Shown piece after piece: positions 25,622 to 34,274 of a stretch of 64,000 nt of DNA. The stretch comes from Martelella alba (lineage in GTDB: Bacteria > Pseudomonadota > Alphaproteobacteria > Rhizobiales > Rhizobiaceae), in contig NZ_VHLG01000001.1 in assembly GCF_006516955.1 (NCBI RefSeq), forward strand, positions 558,001 through 622,000, in the 5' to 3' direction. The position numbers and the translations under genes were made by a program. Positions within the stretch are counted from its first letter, which is position 1. Each line of letters starts with the position of its first letter. Below the pieces are notes generated by a model, which made no database searches, had not been told where the DNA came from, and saw only the letters and a program-made list of their open reading frames with translations.

Positions 25622-26626
25622 ATGGCCAAGACGATATCGGAGATCGCGGAAGAAACAGGTTATTCGCGCACCACTATCACCATGGTGCTGAGCGGTCGCG
25701 CCTCCGAATACCGCATCAGCGAACGCGCTCAAAACATCATCAATGCCTATGTCGCCGAGCATGGCTACACGATCAACCAGACAGCACGCAATCTCAAGAC
25801 CAAGCGCAGCCACACGGTTGGTTTTATTGCGCCGGATATCGCCAACGCCTTTTTCGCCCGGATCATGGCGCATCTGGAGGCCCATTGCCGCGCCGAAGGC
25901 CTCGTTCTTATCACCACGTCGAGCCTGGAAGATCCCGAGGTCGAGGCCCGGGCGCTGAACAGCCTGCTGGCCCGCGGCGTCGACGGGCTTGTCATGGCGC
26001 CTTGCGCCCCGCGCCTGCCGGAGCCGGGCCGCAAGCGCGGCAAGAACACGCCGCTGGTACTGATCGACCGTGCCTATCCCGACGACCACGTGCCGGTCAT
26101 TTCCAGCAACCACGAGGCCAGCGCGCGACGGATTACCCGCGAGATCATCGATGCTGGCGCCCGGCAGATCGCGTTCCTCTGCGGCCATCCGGAAAACCCC
26201 AGCATTCAGGATCGTGTCATCGGCTTTTATGGCGCCGGCGGCGAGGCTGGCCTTGCCCGTGACCAGCTACGCGTACTGACCGCGCGTGACGACAGTGTCT
26301 CGGCCGGACGGCAGATGATGAAAGCCCTGTTTGGCGATGCCCTGGAACCACCATCGGCGATCCTGTGTTCATCGCTTCTGGTGCTGGAAGGCGCGCTGCA
26401 ATTTTTCAAATCCGAGCATGGCGGCATTCCCGCTGATCTGATCATCGGCACTTTCGACTATGACGGCCTGCTCGACTTCATTCCGAATACCGTTCTGGTC
26501 GTCAAACAGGATGAAGAAGCCCTCGCCGATGCCGCATTCCGCGTGCTGCTCAGGCAGATCAACGGCCGCAAGGATAGCGAAGCAACCCGCTCCATCCTCG
26601 AAACCAGTCTCGTCCGCCTCGGCTGA
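25622..26626 (+). CDS. LacI-family transcriptional regulator
   Basis: 334 residues. The N-terminal HTH (TISEIAEETGYSRTTITMVL) and hinge (TINQTARNLKTKRSHTVGFIA) are typical. The periplasmic-binding-like core carries GVDGLVMAPCAP, PLVLIDRAYPDDHVPVISSN and GTFDYDGLLDF. It should repress the preceding importer/isomerase/kinase operon and be released by a sugar or intermediate (inference from position). GAGGGGG lies before the ATG. The gene follows the kinase in the same direction with its own upstream region. Confidence 0.92.
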   Translation: MAKTISEIAEETGYSRTTITMVLSGRASEYRISERAQNIINAYVAEHGYTINQTARNLKTKRSHTVGFIAPDIANAFFARIMAHLEAHCRAEGLVLITTSSLEDPEVEARALNSLLARGVDGLVMAPCAPRLPEPGRKRGKNTPLVLIDRAYPDDHVPVISSNHEASARRITREIIDAGARQIAFLCGHPENPSIQDRVIGFYGAGGEAGLARDQLRVLTARDDSVSAGRQMMKALFGDALEPPSAILCSSLLVLEGALQFFKSEHGGIPADLIIGTFDYDGLLDFIPNTVLVVKQDEEALADAAFRVLLRQINGRKDSEATRSILETSLVRLG

Positions 26627-26635
26627 ACGGCAAAA

Positions 26636-26887
26636 GCCCGGCGCATAGGCCGGGCTCAGACTGCTGACAAACCTCGCCCTGTTGTTCGACGTCATGCCTG
26701 TGCTCGTCACAGGCATCCAGCCGACGCGCGTCCGCGCGGCGAAAGAACTTTTCTATTGAATAGCCTTACCAAACTGGATCCCCGTGACAAGCACGGGGAT
26801 GACGACGGAGAGAGCGGCTATTCGACTTCAAACATGCAACCTGAATCGCTTTGTCAGCAGTTTGAGCCCGGCGCATGGGCCGGGCTC
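26636..26887. repeat. nested palindromic repeat, copy 1, bracketed by duplicated hairpins
   Basis: Inner element 26660-26861 has 12-base inverted ends (ACTGCTGACAAA / TTTGTCAGCAGT). Inside are two hairpins that are reverse complements of each other in their centres, CCTGTGCTCGTCACAGG near 26696 and CCCCGTGACAAGCACGGGG near 26780. Outside, a 22-base hairpin (GCCCGGCGCATAGGCCGGGC on the left, one base different on the right) occurs on both sides at 26636-26657 and 26866-26887. It fills the gap between the convergent LacI and hydratase genes and probably also serves as their terminators. Confidence 0.85.
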
Positions 26888-26917
26888 CCTCAATCTTCAC
26901 CTGGTTCAGGCACCCGC

Positions 26918-27658
26918 TCAGTTGCTGAGCGAAACCGAAACGCTGAATTTATCGAAGATCGTACCGACCATCTCGCAAGGGGCGGTGAAGGGCACGCCAC
27001 CGCACAGCGAACCGGTGGTGATGAAGGAACCGGCCTTCAGCATGCCGATCTTGTCGTCGCCTGCCAGCGCGTAATCAATCACCGGCTTCACGGCATCGCC
27101 GAAGGGATGCTTTGCCGGCTTGTTGTAGATTTCCGTGCCATTGGCAGTCAGAACCAGCGGTGCGCCATCAACCACGGCACCGCCATCAAAGCGTTCCGTG
27201 CCAATCACATAGGCCTCACCGCTCAGATTATCGGCAAGCTGCGCCCAGGCGGTGGCCTTGGGCTGATTGGCAAAACGCGAACCAACCACTTCCATACCGA
27301 AGACGAAATGATCAATGGCGGCCAGAACAGCGGCTTCGCCCTCTTTTGCCATTTCCGGCGTAACGGTCTTGGCGAGATAGAAGCCCAGTTCGAACTCAAT
27401 GCCAATCAGGCCGAGTTTGGGCAGCTTCAGCGCTCCGCCAGTCTTGACGACGCGATCGGCATAGATCACCGAAGCGACGGCCTTACCCTCGCCATTGATG
27501 GCAACCTTGAAAGCGCCTGGAGTCTGGCCACGGCCTTGCATGACTGCGAGCTGGACGTCAACGGCCTCATCCGGGGTGATCGATGCAAAGGCCTCCTGAT
27601 CAATGAGAGCACCATCCTCATAGGCCTTCAAAAGCATGCTGGTATAATCTGCGGTCAC
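26918..27658 (-). CDS. 2-keto-4-pentenoate hydratase/MhpD-type protein (FAH fold)
   Basis: 246 residues of the FAH/MhpD fold. Visible motifs are GIEFELGFYLAKTVTPEM (metal-binding acidic residues), a central VFGMEVVGSRF, and LKAGSFITTGSLCG at the C-terminus. Relatives hydrate 2-keto-4-pentenoates or act on 2-keto-3-deoxy acids. The start is GTG at 27658 with AAGGAG seven bases upstream. It is convergent with the LacI gene, across repeat copy 1, so it is not in the sugar operon, but a 2-keto acid step next to a DapA-fold aldolase operon is suggestive (inference). Confidence 0.85.
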   Translation of the reverse strand: MTADYTSMLLKAYEDGALIDQEAFASITPDEAVDVQLAVMQGRGQTPGAFKVAINGEGKAVASVIYADRVVKTGGALKLPKLGLIGIEFELGFYLAKTVTPEMAKEGEAAVLAAIDHFVFGMEVVGSRFANQPKATAWAQLADNLSGEAYVIGTERFDGGAVVDGAPLVLTANGTEIYNKPAKHPFGDAVKPVIDYALAGDDKIGMLKAGSFITTGSLCGGVPFTAPCEMVGTIFDKFSVSVSLSN

Positions 27659-27992
27659 GGAAATCTCCTTGAAATGTCGCCGTCAGCGCCATTGCTGCGC
27701 GGTGGCCGGCAGTCGCCGACGTCTCTCCCCTTCGGGAAAGGGCATAGCAGTTTTTAGCCTCACAGATGAACCGCAAATCGCCTTGGCTCCTTGTTTTATC
27801 GCAATTGAATCATAAGCTTTAGAGAAGGCGGACAGACAGAAAGAAAGACGAATGTCGAGCTTTGTCATTTTGCATATCAGACGCGCAGGATCGGGCGTCG
27901 TCAGTCTGTATGGCTTGATGTAAGGCAAGAATAAACAAGGCGCTTCTTCAATTTCCCGATCGTCTCCGGGCGCGCAATGACAGGCAAATCCT
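27659..27992. other. gene-free divergent intergenic stretch
   Basis: 334 bases between the divergent hydratase and EamA genes. It should carry both promoters. The middle (27740-27960) is AT-richer. No operator, hairpin or RNA gene could be supported. Confidence 0.45.
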
Positions 27993-28988
27993 ATGCAAAC
28001 CGAATCATCCAGCGACACCGCATCCTCACGGCTTGGCGAGCACACGCTCAAAGGCGTCATCCTCGGCTTCGCCTCCTTCGCCTGCTTTTCCTACAGCGAT
28101 GCCAGTGTCAAGGCGATCGAAGGCGGGTTGCCGCCTTATGAGTCGGCCTTTTTCGGTGCAGCCTTTGCTCTTCTTGCCCTGCCGTTCCTGATGCAGCGCG
28201 GCGACCGCTGGAGCGACATCGTCCGCACCTCCAACCGGCCGCTCTGGCTGTTGCGCTTCATCGCCTATCCGATTGGCGTGATTGGCAGTGTCACTGCCTT
28301 CACCCATCTGTCGATGGCGGAAGCCTTCGTCCTGATTTTCCTGCAACCGGCCTATGTGACCGTCATTTCGGTTTTTGCACTGAAGGAACAGGTCGGCCTG
28401 AAGCGCTGGTCGGCGGTCATTGTCGGCTTTATCGGTGTGCTGATCGTTCTCAGACCCGGTTTTCGCGAATTGTCGATCGGTCATCTCGGCGCCATCTTCG
28501 CCGGTCTCGGCGGCGCGATCTCGGTGGTCACCTTCCGCGCGTCCAGCACGGATGAAAAACGCATATCGCTGTTTGGCGCAGGCATTCTCGGTGCCATCAT
28601 CGTTTGCGGCGCGCTGATGCTGACCAACTTCAAAATGCCCGACACCAGCGAATGGATGTATCTGGCAGGCTATGGCCTTATTGCCGCCTTTGCCAATGTG
28701 CTTTTGATGCAGGCTGCTCTCTATGCACCGGCCGCCTATATCGGGCCGACGCAATATTCTCAGATGCTCTGGGCCATTCTGTTTGGCTACCTGTTCTTCG
28801 GCGATCATGTCGACGGACCGATGCTGGCTGGCATCGTGCTGATCGTCGGTGCCGGCATGCTGACCCTGATGCGGGAACGCCAGCGCAACACGCCGCTGCC
28901 GCCACCCATTCTGGCTGGCAACTCGCAGGCACCGATTGCCCTTTCCGACGATGAGATGGAAGAGGCAGAGACAGGCCACAAGGCCTGA
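27993..28988 (+). CDS. EamA/DMT-superfamily membrane transporter
   Basis: 331 residues with ten predicted membrane helices in two EamA repeats: residues about 18-150 (FASFACFSYSDASVKAI; AFTHLSMAEAFVLIFLQPAY; WSAVIVGFIGVLIVLRPGF) and 165-290 (LGAIFAGLGGAISVVTFRAS; YIGPTQYSQMLWAILFGYLFFGD). Such proteins export or exchange metabolites. The C-terminus is an acidic tail (DDEMEEAETG). Substrate unknown. The ribosome site is weak. It stands alone between the two sugar regions. Confidence 0.9.
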   Translation: MQTESSSDTASSRLGEHTLKGVILGFASFACFSYSDASVKAIEGGLPPYESAFFGAAFALLALPFLMQRGDRWSDIVRTSNRPLWLLRFIAYPIGVIGSVTAFTHLSMAEAFVLIFLQPAYVTVISVFALKEQVGLKRWSAVIVGFIGVLIVLRPGFRELSIGHLGAIFAGLGGAISVVTFRASSTDEKRISLFGAGILGAIIVCGALMLTNFKMPDTSEWMYLAGYGLIAAFANVLLMQAALYAPAAYIGPTQYSQMLWAILFGYLFFGDHVDGPMLAGIVLIVGAGMLTLMRERQRNTPLPPPILAGNSQAPIALSDDEMEEAETGHKA

Positions 28989-29011
28989 CCTGAGCCACCG
29001 TGCTGCGTGGC

Positions 29012-29899
29012 TTACCGCGGGACAGCGCCACCGGTCACCTGCACTGCCCGGCTTCCCGACCGGACGGCTGCAACAAGACAGGACTCAATCGCCTCACCGC
29101 GCATCCAGCTGTCGATAAAGCCTGCATTGAAGGCATCTCCGGCACCGGTCGTGTCAACCACGCGCACCTCTTCCGCCGGTACGGCCAGCCGCGCCTGGTC
29201 GGTCGCGACAAGTGCCCCCGACGGCCCTGCCTTGAGTGCAACAACGGGGAAATAGCGTGCCAGATGCTCCCGCATCGCCTCGGCCTGCGCCTCCCCGGTG
29301 ATTTCACGCGCTTCTTCAAGATTGGGCAGGAAGATATCGACACCCTTGCATTTTTCGATCAGCATCGGATCGCGGATCAGATCATCATCCCAGCTTGGAT
29401 CGAGCGAGACCGTCAGTCCCGCATGCTTGGCGCGCGATACCAGATCCGGAATTTCAACAAGCGTTGCATATTCGGCGATATGAAGATGGCCGGCCCGTGG
29501 CCAGGCAAGCGCCGCATCAAGTGTCTCAGGCTCTGCCCGCCCTGCCCGCCGGGTCAGGAAGGCACGCTCTGAGCCGATCACCGAGGCAACGGTGATCTGC
29601 GGTCCGGCGTCAAAGGCACGTTCGATGAACCCCGTTTCGATGTCGCGGACAACGATTTCCTGTTCCACCGCCTTTGACAGCGTGTCATTGCCAAGCCGCG
29701 CGACAATGGCCGTATCACGCCCAAGATCGCGCAGATGGGCCGCTGAAATAAAGGCCCCGCCGCCGGCAGCGATTGTCAGATCATCGGCAAAAACCTCACG
29801 GCCGAGCACCGGCAGACGATCGATCCCGGTGAAGATCAGATCGCAATAGAGCCTGCCGACGCAGAGCACCGCCTGCATATCGTCATTCACGCTGTTCAT
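29012..29899 (-). CDS. PfkB-family carbohydrate kinase
   Basis: 295 residues of the ribokinase/PfkB family. The substrate end has AAGGGAFISAAHLRDLG (GG motif) and the C-terminal ATP/anion-hole signature is DTTGAGDAFNAGFIDSW. It phosphorylates a sugar or nucleoside-like substrate; which one is unknown. Its ATG overlaps the stop of the ABC ATPase gene by four bases (ATGA), so it is the last gene of the leftward carbohydrate ABC operon and probably phosphorylates the product released from the imported compound (inference). Confidence 0.92.
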   Translation of the reverse strand: MNSVNDDMQAVLCVGRLYCDLIFTGIDRLPVLGREVFADDLTIAAGGGAFISAAHLRDLGRDTAIVARLGNDTLSKAVEQEIVVRDIETGFIERAFDAGPQITVASVIGSERAFLTRRAGRAEPETLDAALAWPRAGHLHIAEYATLVEIPDLVSRAKHAGLTVSLDPSWDDDLIRDPMLIEKCKGVDIFLPNLEEAREITGEAQAEAMREHLARYFPVVALKAGPSGALVATDQARLAVPAEEVRVVDTTGAGDAFNAGFIDSWMRGEAIESCLVAAVRSGSRAVQVTGGAVPR

Positions 29900-30933
29900 T
29901 TGCGGCCCAGGCTTTTCTCGGTTTTGGCATCAAAGAGATAGAGCTTGCCCGGCGCGACCGTTGCTGTGACAATGCTGCCAACCTTTGGGGCCAGGTTTCC
30001 GGGTGACGTAGCGATGACCGGCGTGCCGCCGACCAGAAGGTGCACCATTGTCTCAGGACCGAGCGGCTCAACGGCTTCAACCATGCCTTCAAGCGTCAGG
30101 ATTGCCGGTCCCGCAGCGCCGACCAGAAGATCATGCGAGCGAATGCCGACCAGAATATCACCGCCATCGGCAAGCGACCGGCCCTCATCCCCAAGCGTTG
30201 CCGCCGGCAGCATGTTCATCGACGGCGAACCGATGAAGCGGGCCGTAAACACATCCGCAGGCGCCTCATAAAGCTCGGTCGGCGTGCCGGTCTGCAGAAT
30301 ATAGCCGTCACGCATGACGACGATCCGGTCAGCCATGGTCATCGCTTCGATCTGGTCATGGGTCACATAAACCGTCGTCGTCTTCAGTTCCTGATGCAAC
30401 TTCTTGATTTCAATACGCATCTGGGCACGAAGCTGGGCATCCAGATTGGACAGCGGCTCATCGAACAGGAAGGCCGACGGATTGCGCACCATCGCCCGGC
30501 CGATGGCAACGCGCTGACGCTGACCGCCGGACAAAGCTGCCGGTCGGCGTTCCAGAAGCTCGCTCAGACCGAGGATTTTCGCGGTCTCGTCAATCCGGCC
30601 ATTCTTCTCCGCCTTGGTCATCTTCGCCGTATAAAGACCAAAACCGATATTCTGCCTAACGGTCAGATGCGGATAGATTGCATAATTCTGGAAAACCATG
30701 GCGATATTGCGCGCTTTGGGTGCACGCTCGTTGACGATCTCGTCACCAATGACCAGATCGCCGCCGGAGATCTCCTCAAGCCCGGCAATCATCCGCAATG
30801 TCGTTGACTTGCCGCAGCCGGACGGGCCGACAAAAACAACGAACTCGCCATCTTCAATCTTCAGGTCGATGCCGTGAACCGCTTCAACCTTCTCATAGCG
30901 CTTGACCAGTTTTTGAAGTTCGATCGCCGCCAT
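29896..30933 (-). CDS. carbohydrate ABC transporter ATP-binding protein (UgpC/MalK-like)
   Basis: 345 residues. Walker A GPSGCGKST, Q-loop region AMVFQNYAIYPHL, signature LSGGQRQRVAIGRA and Walker B AFLFDEPLSNLD are all present. From about residue 240 there is a MalK-type regulatory TOBE/OB domain (DILVGIRSHDLL; TMVHLLVGGTPVI). It energises the two permeases upstream. Its ATG shares a base with the TAA of the lyase gene, so translation is probably coupled. The order permease-lyase-ATPase-kinase shows the enzymes are embedded in the transport operon. Confidence 0.95.
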   Translation of the reverse strand: MAAIELQKLVKRYEKVEAVHGIDLKIEDGEFVVFVGPSGCGKSTTLRMIAGLEEISGGDLVIGDEIVNERAPKARNIAMVFQNYAIYPHLTVRQNIGFGLYTAKMTKAEKNGRIDETAKILGLSELLERRPAALSGGQRQRVAIGRAMVRNPSAFLFDEPLSNLDAQLRAQMRIEIKKLHQELKTTTVYVTHDQIEAMTMADRIVVMRDGYILQTGTPTELYEAPADVFTARFIGSPSMNMLPAATLGDEGRSLADGGDILVGIRSHDLLVGAAGPAILTLEGMVEAVEPLGPETMVHLLVGGTPVIATSPGNLAPKVGSIVTATVAPGKLYLFDAKTEKSLGRK

Positions 30934-32447
30934 TACCCTTCTCCCCGCAATGCCTGAAAGCGTTTTTCCAATTCGACCGATGCAGCTTTGACATGCGCCT
31001 GATTGGCCGCGATCTTGTCGGTGAAGTCACCAAGTGCGCCGTCATAAATCGCAAGCGCCTCGCCAAGCGGTTCAGCGGCCGGTCCACCATAACGCTTGCG
31101 CACGGACACGAAATATTCCGGCGATACAATCTCACGGAAGGCGGCCTCATCCAGCGTTGCAGTCCGCCCGGCATGATCTTCAAATGCCTTCAGGAAGGGC
31201 TTGTAACCTTCTGCTGTCAAAGAACTTTCCGCCTTGACGACGGCGCGCGCCACGTCAGCGGCAATCTCATGCGCCACGCGGAAGGATAGGCCCTCGCGGC
31301 GCACCAGACTATCGGCAAGCTCGGTGATGGTGATGCAGGACCGGTCGAGATTGGCCGCCACACGCGGTCCGTTGACCTTTACCTGCGCGATAAAGGCCGC
31401 CAGAAGATCCAGCACCCGGAAAGCACAGTCGAAGGTCTGAAAGCCCATCGTCTGGGTCTCACCCTCGCTGTCATTCATATCGGTAAAGGGCGTGTTGTGC
31501 ATGATGGTCAATACGGATTGCGCCCGGCCAACAGTCTGGCTCGACAAATGACGCATATGTTCAATCGGCACTGGATTGCGCTTTTGCGGCATGATCGACG
31601 AAATCTGCACCAGCGCATTCGGTACGTAGAGCTGCGAAACCTCGAAACTGGTCCAGAACTGAAAATCCTGAATCAGCCTACCGAGATGAAGGAAGGTCAG
31701 CTCGATCGCCGAATAGGTCGCCGTCGTATAATCAACAGCGGCAATGCAGCTGTAGGAATTGCGCAAAGGTGCGGCAAAACCCAGCAATGAAGCCATGAGC
31801 TGACGGTTAATCGGAAAACCCGACGTGGTGATCGCCGCCGCCCCCATGGGAGAAAGATCAACGATCTTACGCGCTTCCAGCATGCGCTTCATGTCACGGA
31901 TCAAGACCTCGATGGCGGCACCGAGATAATGACCAAAGGTTGTCGGCTGTGCCGGTTGTCCGTGGGTATAGGCAACAATCAGCGTCGCCTTTTCGCGTTT
32001 CGCCGTATCAATCATCGCGCCAAGCAGCTTTGCCGCCTTGCCGAGAAACAGATCGATCCGGCCGCGCAGCGCCAGCTTGAACAGCGTATGGTCGATATCA
32101 TTGCGTGAGCGCGCGGTGTGCAGCCTGCCGCCGAGGTCGGCCCCCAGCCGGGACTTCAGTTCCTTTTCGATCAGAAAGAAGAAATCCTCCACCTCGCCGG
32201 TATATTCGAGCTTTGACGGATCAACCTCGGCATCGATCGCCACCAGCGCATCTGCGATCCTTGCGGCTTGGCCGGGTGACAAGATGCCGGTCTCGGTCAG
32301 CATGACCAGATGCGCCCGGTCGATAGCGCGGAAGCCTTCGACGAAATAGGTCTTCGCCCCGTCAAAAAGCGACTTCAGCAGCGTCTCCTTGTAGACAGGA
32401 TCAGGAAACCGGCTGGTATCGCCGGAAGATGGATTATCGACTGACAT
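30933..32447 (-). CDS. argininosuccinate-lyase-like enzyme in a carbohydrate ABC operon
   Basis: 504 residues of the fumarase/aspartase superfamily, ASL branch. Seen are LHTARSRNDIDHTLFKL, the substrate region AYTHGQPAQPTTFGHY, and the superfamily signature SSIMPQKRNPVPIEH with the flexible loop serine. ASL cleaves argininosuccinate to arginine and fumarate; the superfamily eliminates fumarate or similar from N- or C-linked succinyl groups. It is some 40 residues longer than housekeeping ArgH and lies between a permease and the ATPase of a sugar importer, so a dedicated lyase acting on an imported conjugate is more likely than arginine synthesis (inference). AAGGG precedes the ATG. Housekeeping ArgH cannot be excluded. 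Confidence 0.85.
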   Translation of the reverse strand: MSVDNPSSGDTSRFPDPVYKETLLKSLFDGAKTYFVEGFRAIDRAHLVMLTETGILSPGQAARIADALVAIDAEVDPSKLEYTGEVEDFFFLIEKELKSRLGADLGGRLHTARSRNDIDHTLFKLALRGRIDLFLGKAAKLLGAMIDTAKREKATLIVAYTHGQPAQPTTFGHYLGAAIEVLIRDMKRMLEARKIVDLSPMGAAAITTSGFPINRQLMASLLGFAAPLRNSYSCIAAVDYTTATYSAIELTFLHLGRLIQDFQFWTSFEVSQLYVPNALVQISSIMPQKRNPVPIEHMRHLSSQTVGRAQSVLTIMHNTPFTDMNDSEGETQTMGFQTFDCAFRVLDLLAAFIAQVKVNGPRVAANLDRSCITITELADSLVRREGLSFRVAHEIAADVARAVVKAESSLTAEGYKPFLKAFEDHAGRTATLDEAAFREIVSPEYFVSVRKRYGGPAAEPLGEALAIYDGALGDFTDKIAANQAHVKAASVELEKRFQALRGEG

Positions 32448-32450
32448 GGT

Positions 32451-33308
32451 TTAACCCTTGACGCCGGCGAGCATGACGCCGCGCACAATGTAACGCTGAA
32501 AAATGAGGAAGACGAGCAGGGTCGGAATGGTGGCAATCGCCGCCCCCGTCATGATCATCTCCCACTGGATCTGGGCTTCGACGGCAAAGGAGGACAGCCC
32601 GACCGGCAGCGTATAAAGCTCGCTCGATGTCGTGACGATCAGCGGCCAGAAAAAGGCCGTCCAGTTGCCGAGAAAGGTGAAGATGGCGAGTGCTGAGAGC
32701 GCCGGTGCCACAAGCGGCATGGCGATCTTCCACCAGATGACGAATTCATTGAGGCCATCGACCCGCGCGGCTTCCATGAAATCATCCGGCACGCCTTCAA
32801 AGAACTGTCGCATCAGGAACGTTCCGAAACCGGTCATCATGCCAGGAAACATGATCCCCCAATAACTGTCGAGCCAGCCGAGATTGGCCGACATCAGATA
32901 CCATGGAATGACCAGCATTTCCGTCGGGATCATCAGCGTCGACAGGATCGCCAGAAAGATGAAGCGGCGGCCGCGAAACCGGAATTTCGCCAGCGTGTAG
33001 CCGACGAGACTGTCGAAAAACACGTTCGAGCAGGTAACGGCAACAGCGACAATCATCGAGTTGACGAACCAGCGCAGAAACGCGGTTTCCGTCAGCACCT
33101 TGATATAGTTGGCAAAGGTCGGGTGTGCCGGAATGAGGCGCAGATCGTAGACATCCGCGCCCGGCTTCAGCGAGGTGGAAAACATGAACAAGAGCGGCGT
33201 GATCATGATGATCCCGCCAATCAGCAGCAGGGTCCAGGCGAGAATGCGGCCGGGGCGCATTCGCGACCGATAACGGGAGAACGCGTCTGTGCGGGCTGTG
33301 TCGGTCAT
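32451..33308 (-). CDS. carbohydrate ABC transporter permease (MalG-type)
   Basis: 285 residues, six membrane helices, with the MalG-type EAA loop (DDFMEAARVDGLNEFVIWWKI). The opening segment (ILAWTLLLIGGIIMITPLLF) is the first helix, preceded by a basic cytoplasmic tail. It overlaps the MalF-type gene by four bases (ATGA). Its stop is three bases before the lyase start, indicating one transcript. Confidence 0.95.
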   Translation of the reverse strand: MTDTARTDAFSRYRSRMRPGRILAWTLLLIGGIIMITPLLFMFSTSLKPGADVYDLRLIPAHPTFANYIKVLTETAFLRWFVNSMIVAVAVTCSNVFFDSLVGYTLAKFRFRGRRFIFLAILSTLMIPTEMLVIPWYLMSANLGWLDSYWGIMFPGMMTGFGTFLMRQFFEGVPDDFMEAARVDGLNEFVIWWKIAMPLVAPALSALAIFTFLGNWTAFFWPLIVTTSSELYTLPVGLSSFAVEAQIQWEMIMTGAAIATIPTLLVFLIFQRYIVRGVMLAGVKG

Positions 33309-34255
33309 GACTTGTCCCTCAATATCCAGAGCTGCAAAAGCGAGATCACCAGAAGAATGGTGAAAAGAACAACGGTCTGCGCTGCGGCATAACCCATCTG
33401 ATAGGACGAGAATGCCGTCTGGTAGATCATCAACACCAGCGGCTTGGTGGAGCCAAGCGGCCCGCCGGGATCATTGCTGGTCATGTTGTAGACCTGATCG
33501 AAGATCCGCAGAAAGGCGATCGACGACATGACGACAAGGAAGACCGTCGTCGGCTTTAAAAGCGGTAGCGTGATCTTCCGCAGGATCGCCCATTCGCCGA
33601 GCCCGTCAATCCGGGCCGCTTCGTAAAAGGTCGTCGGAATGGCCCTGAGCCCGGCCATGAAAATGATGATCTGAAAGCCAAGCCCGGCCCAGATCGCCGT
33701 CACCATGATTGCTGGCAAGGCCTGGCTGGTGGAACGCAGGAAAGGCTGCTGAGGGATCCCCAAAAGGCCAAGCACATCATTGATGATGCCGATTGGCGCC
33801 GGCTGATAGAACCAGCGCCAGACCCAGGCCATGGCGGCAGCCGTCGTCAGATAGGGCAGGAAATAGAGCGCACGGATGAAACCGTGGCCAAAACGCACCC
33901 GGTCGAGAAAGAAGGCGATGGTGAAAGACAGCACCAGCGAGATCGGCGTTCCGAAGATCAGATAGGCAAAGGTGTTTTTGAACACCTGCCAGAATTTCGG
34001 ATCGGCAAACAGCTTGGCGTAATTTTCAAAACCGATGAATTTCGGCTTGCGCATCAGATCCCAGTCCGTCAGCGACAGCCGGAAAGCGTCGATGGTCGGA
34101 TAGAACCGGATGATGGCGTAAAACAGAACCGGAAGCGCCAGGAAACTCCAGACCCAGACGAGGCGCTTCGTATGCATTGAAAAGCGGTCGCTGAACGCGG
34201 TCCCGCCGGGGCGGCCCGCTGCCGCCCCCTTGGTTATCCTGGCCTGTTCCGGCAT
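33305..34255 (-). CDS. carbohydrate ABC transporter permease (MalF-type)
   Basis: 316 residues with six membrane helices. The EAA motif is in TTFYEAARIDGLGEWAILRKI, and FGHGFIRALYFLPYLTTAAA is typical of the UgpA/MalF group. It lies 19 bases after the binding-protein stop and overlaps the next permease. With its partner it forms the membrane channel of the sugar-2 importer. Confidence 0.95.
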   Translation of the reverse strand: MPEQARITKGAAAGRPGGTAFSDRFSMHTKRLVWVWSFLALPVLFYAIIRFYPTIDAFRLSLTDWDLMRKPKFIGFENYAKLFADPKFWQVFKNTFAYLIFGTPISLVLSFTIAFFLDRVRFGHGFIRALYFLPYLTTAAAMAWVWRWFYQPAPIGIINDVLGLLGIPQQPFLRSTSQALPAIMVTAIWAGLGFQIIIFMAGLRAIPTTFYEAARIDGLGEWAILRKITLPLLKPTTVFLVVMSSIAFLRIFDQVYNMTSNDPGGPLGSTKPLVLMIYQTAFSSYQMGYAAAQTVVLFTILLVISLLQLWILRDKS

Positions 34256-34274
34256 GGCTTTTACCGCTCAGCCA

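Noticed and set aside
26636-26887. CRISPR array or IS element at the palindromic repeat
   Set aside because: No spaced direct repeats of CRISPR type and no transposase; the three scattered copies with inverted structure fit a small palindromic element.
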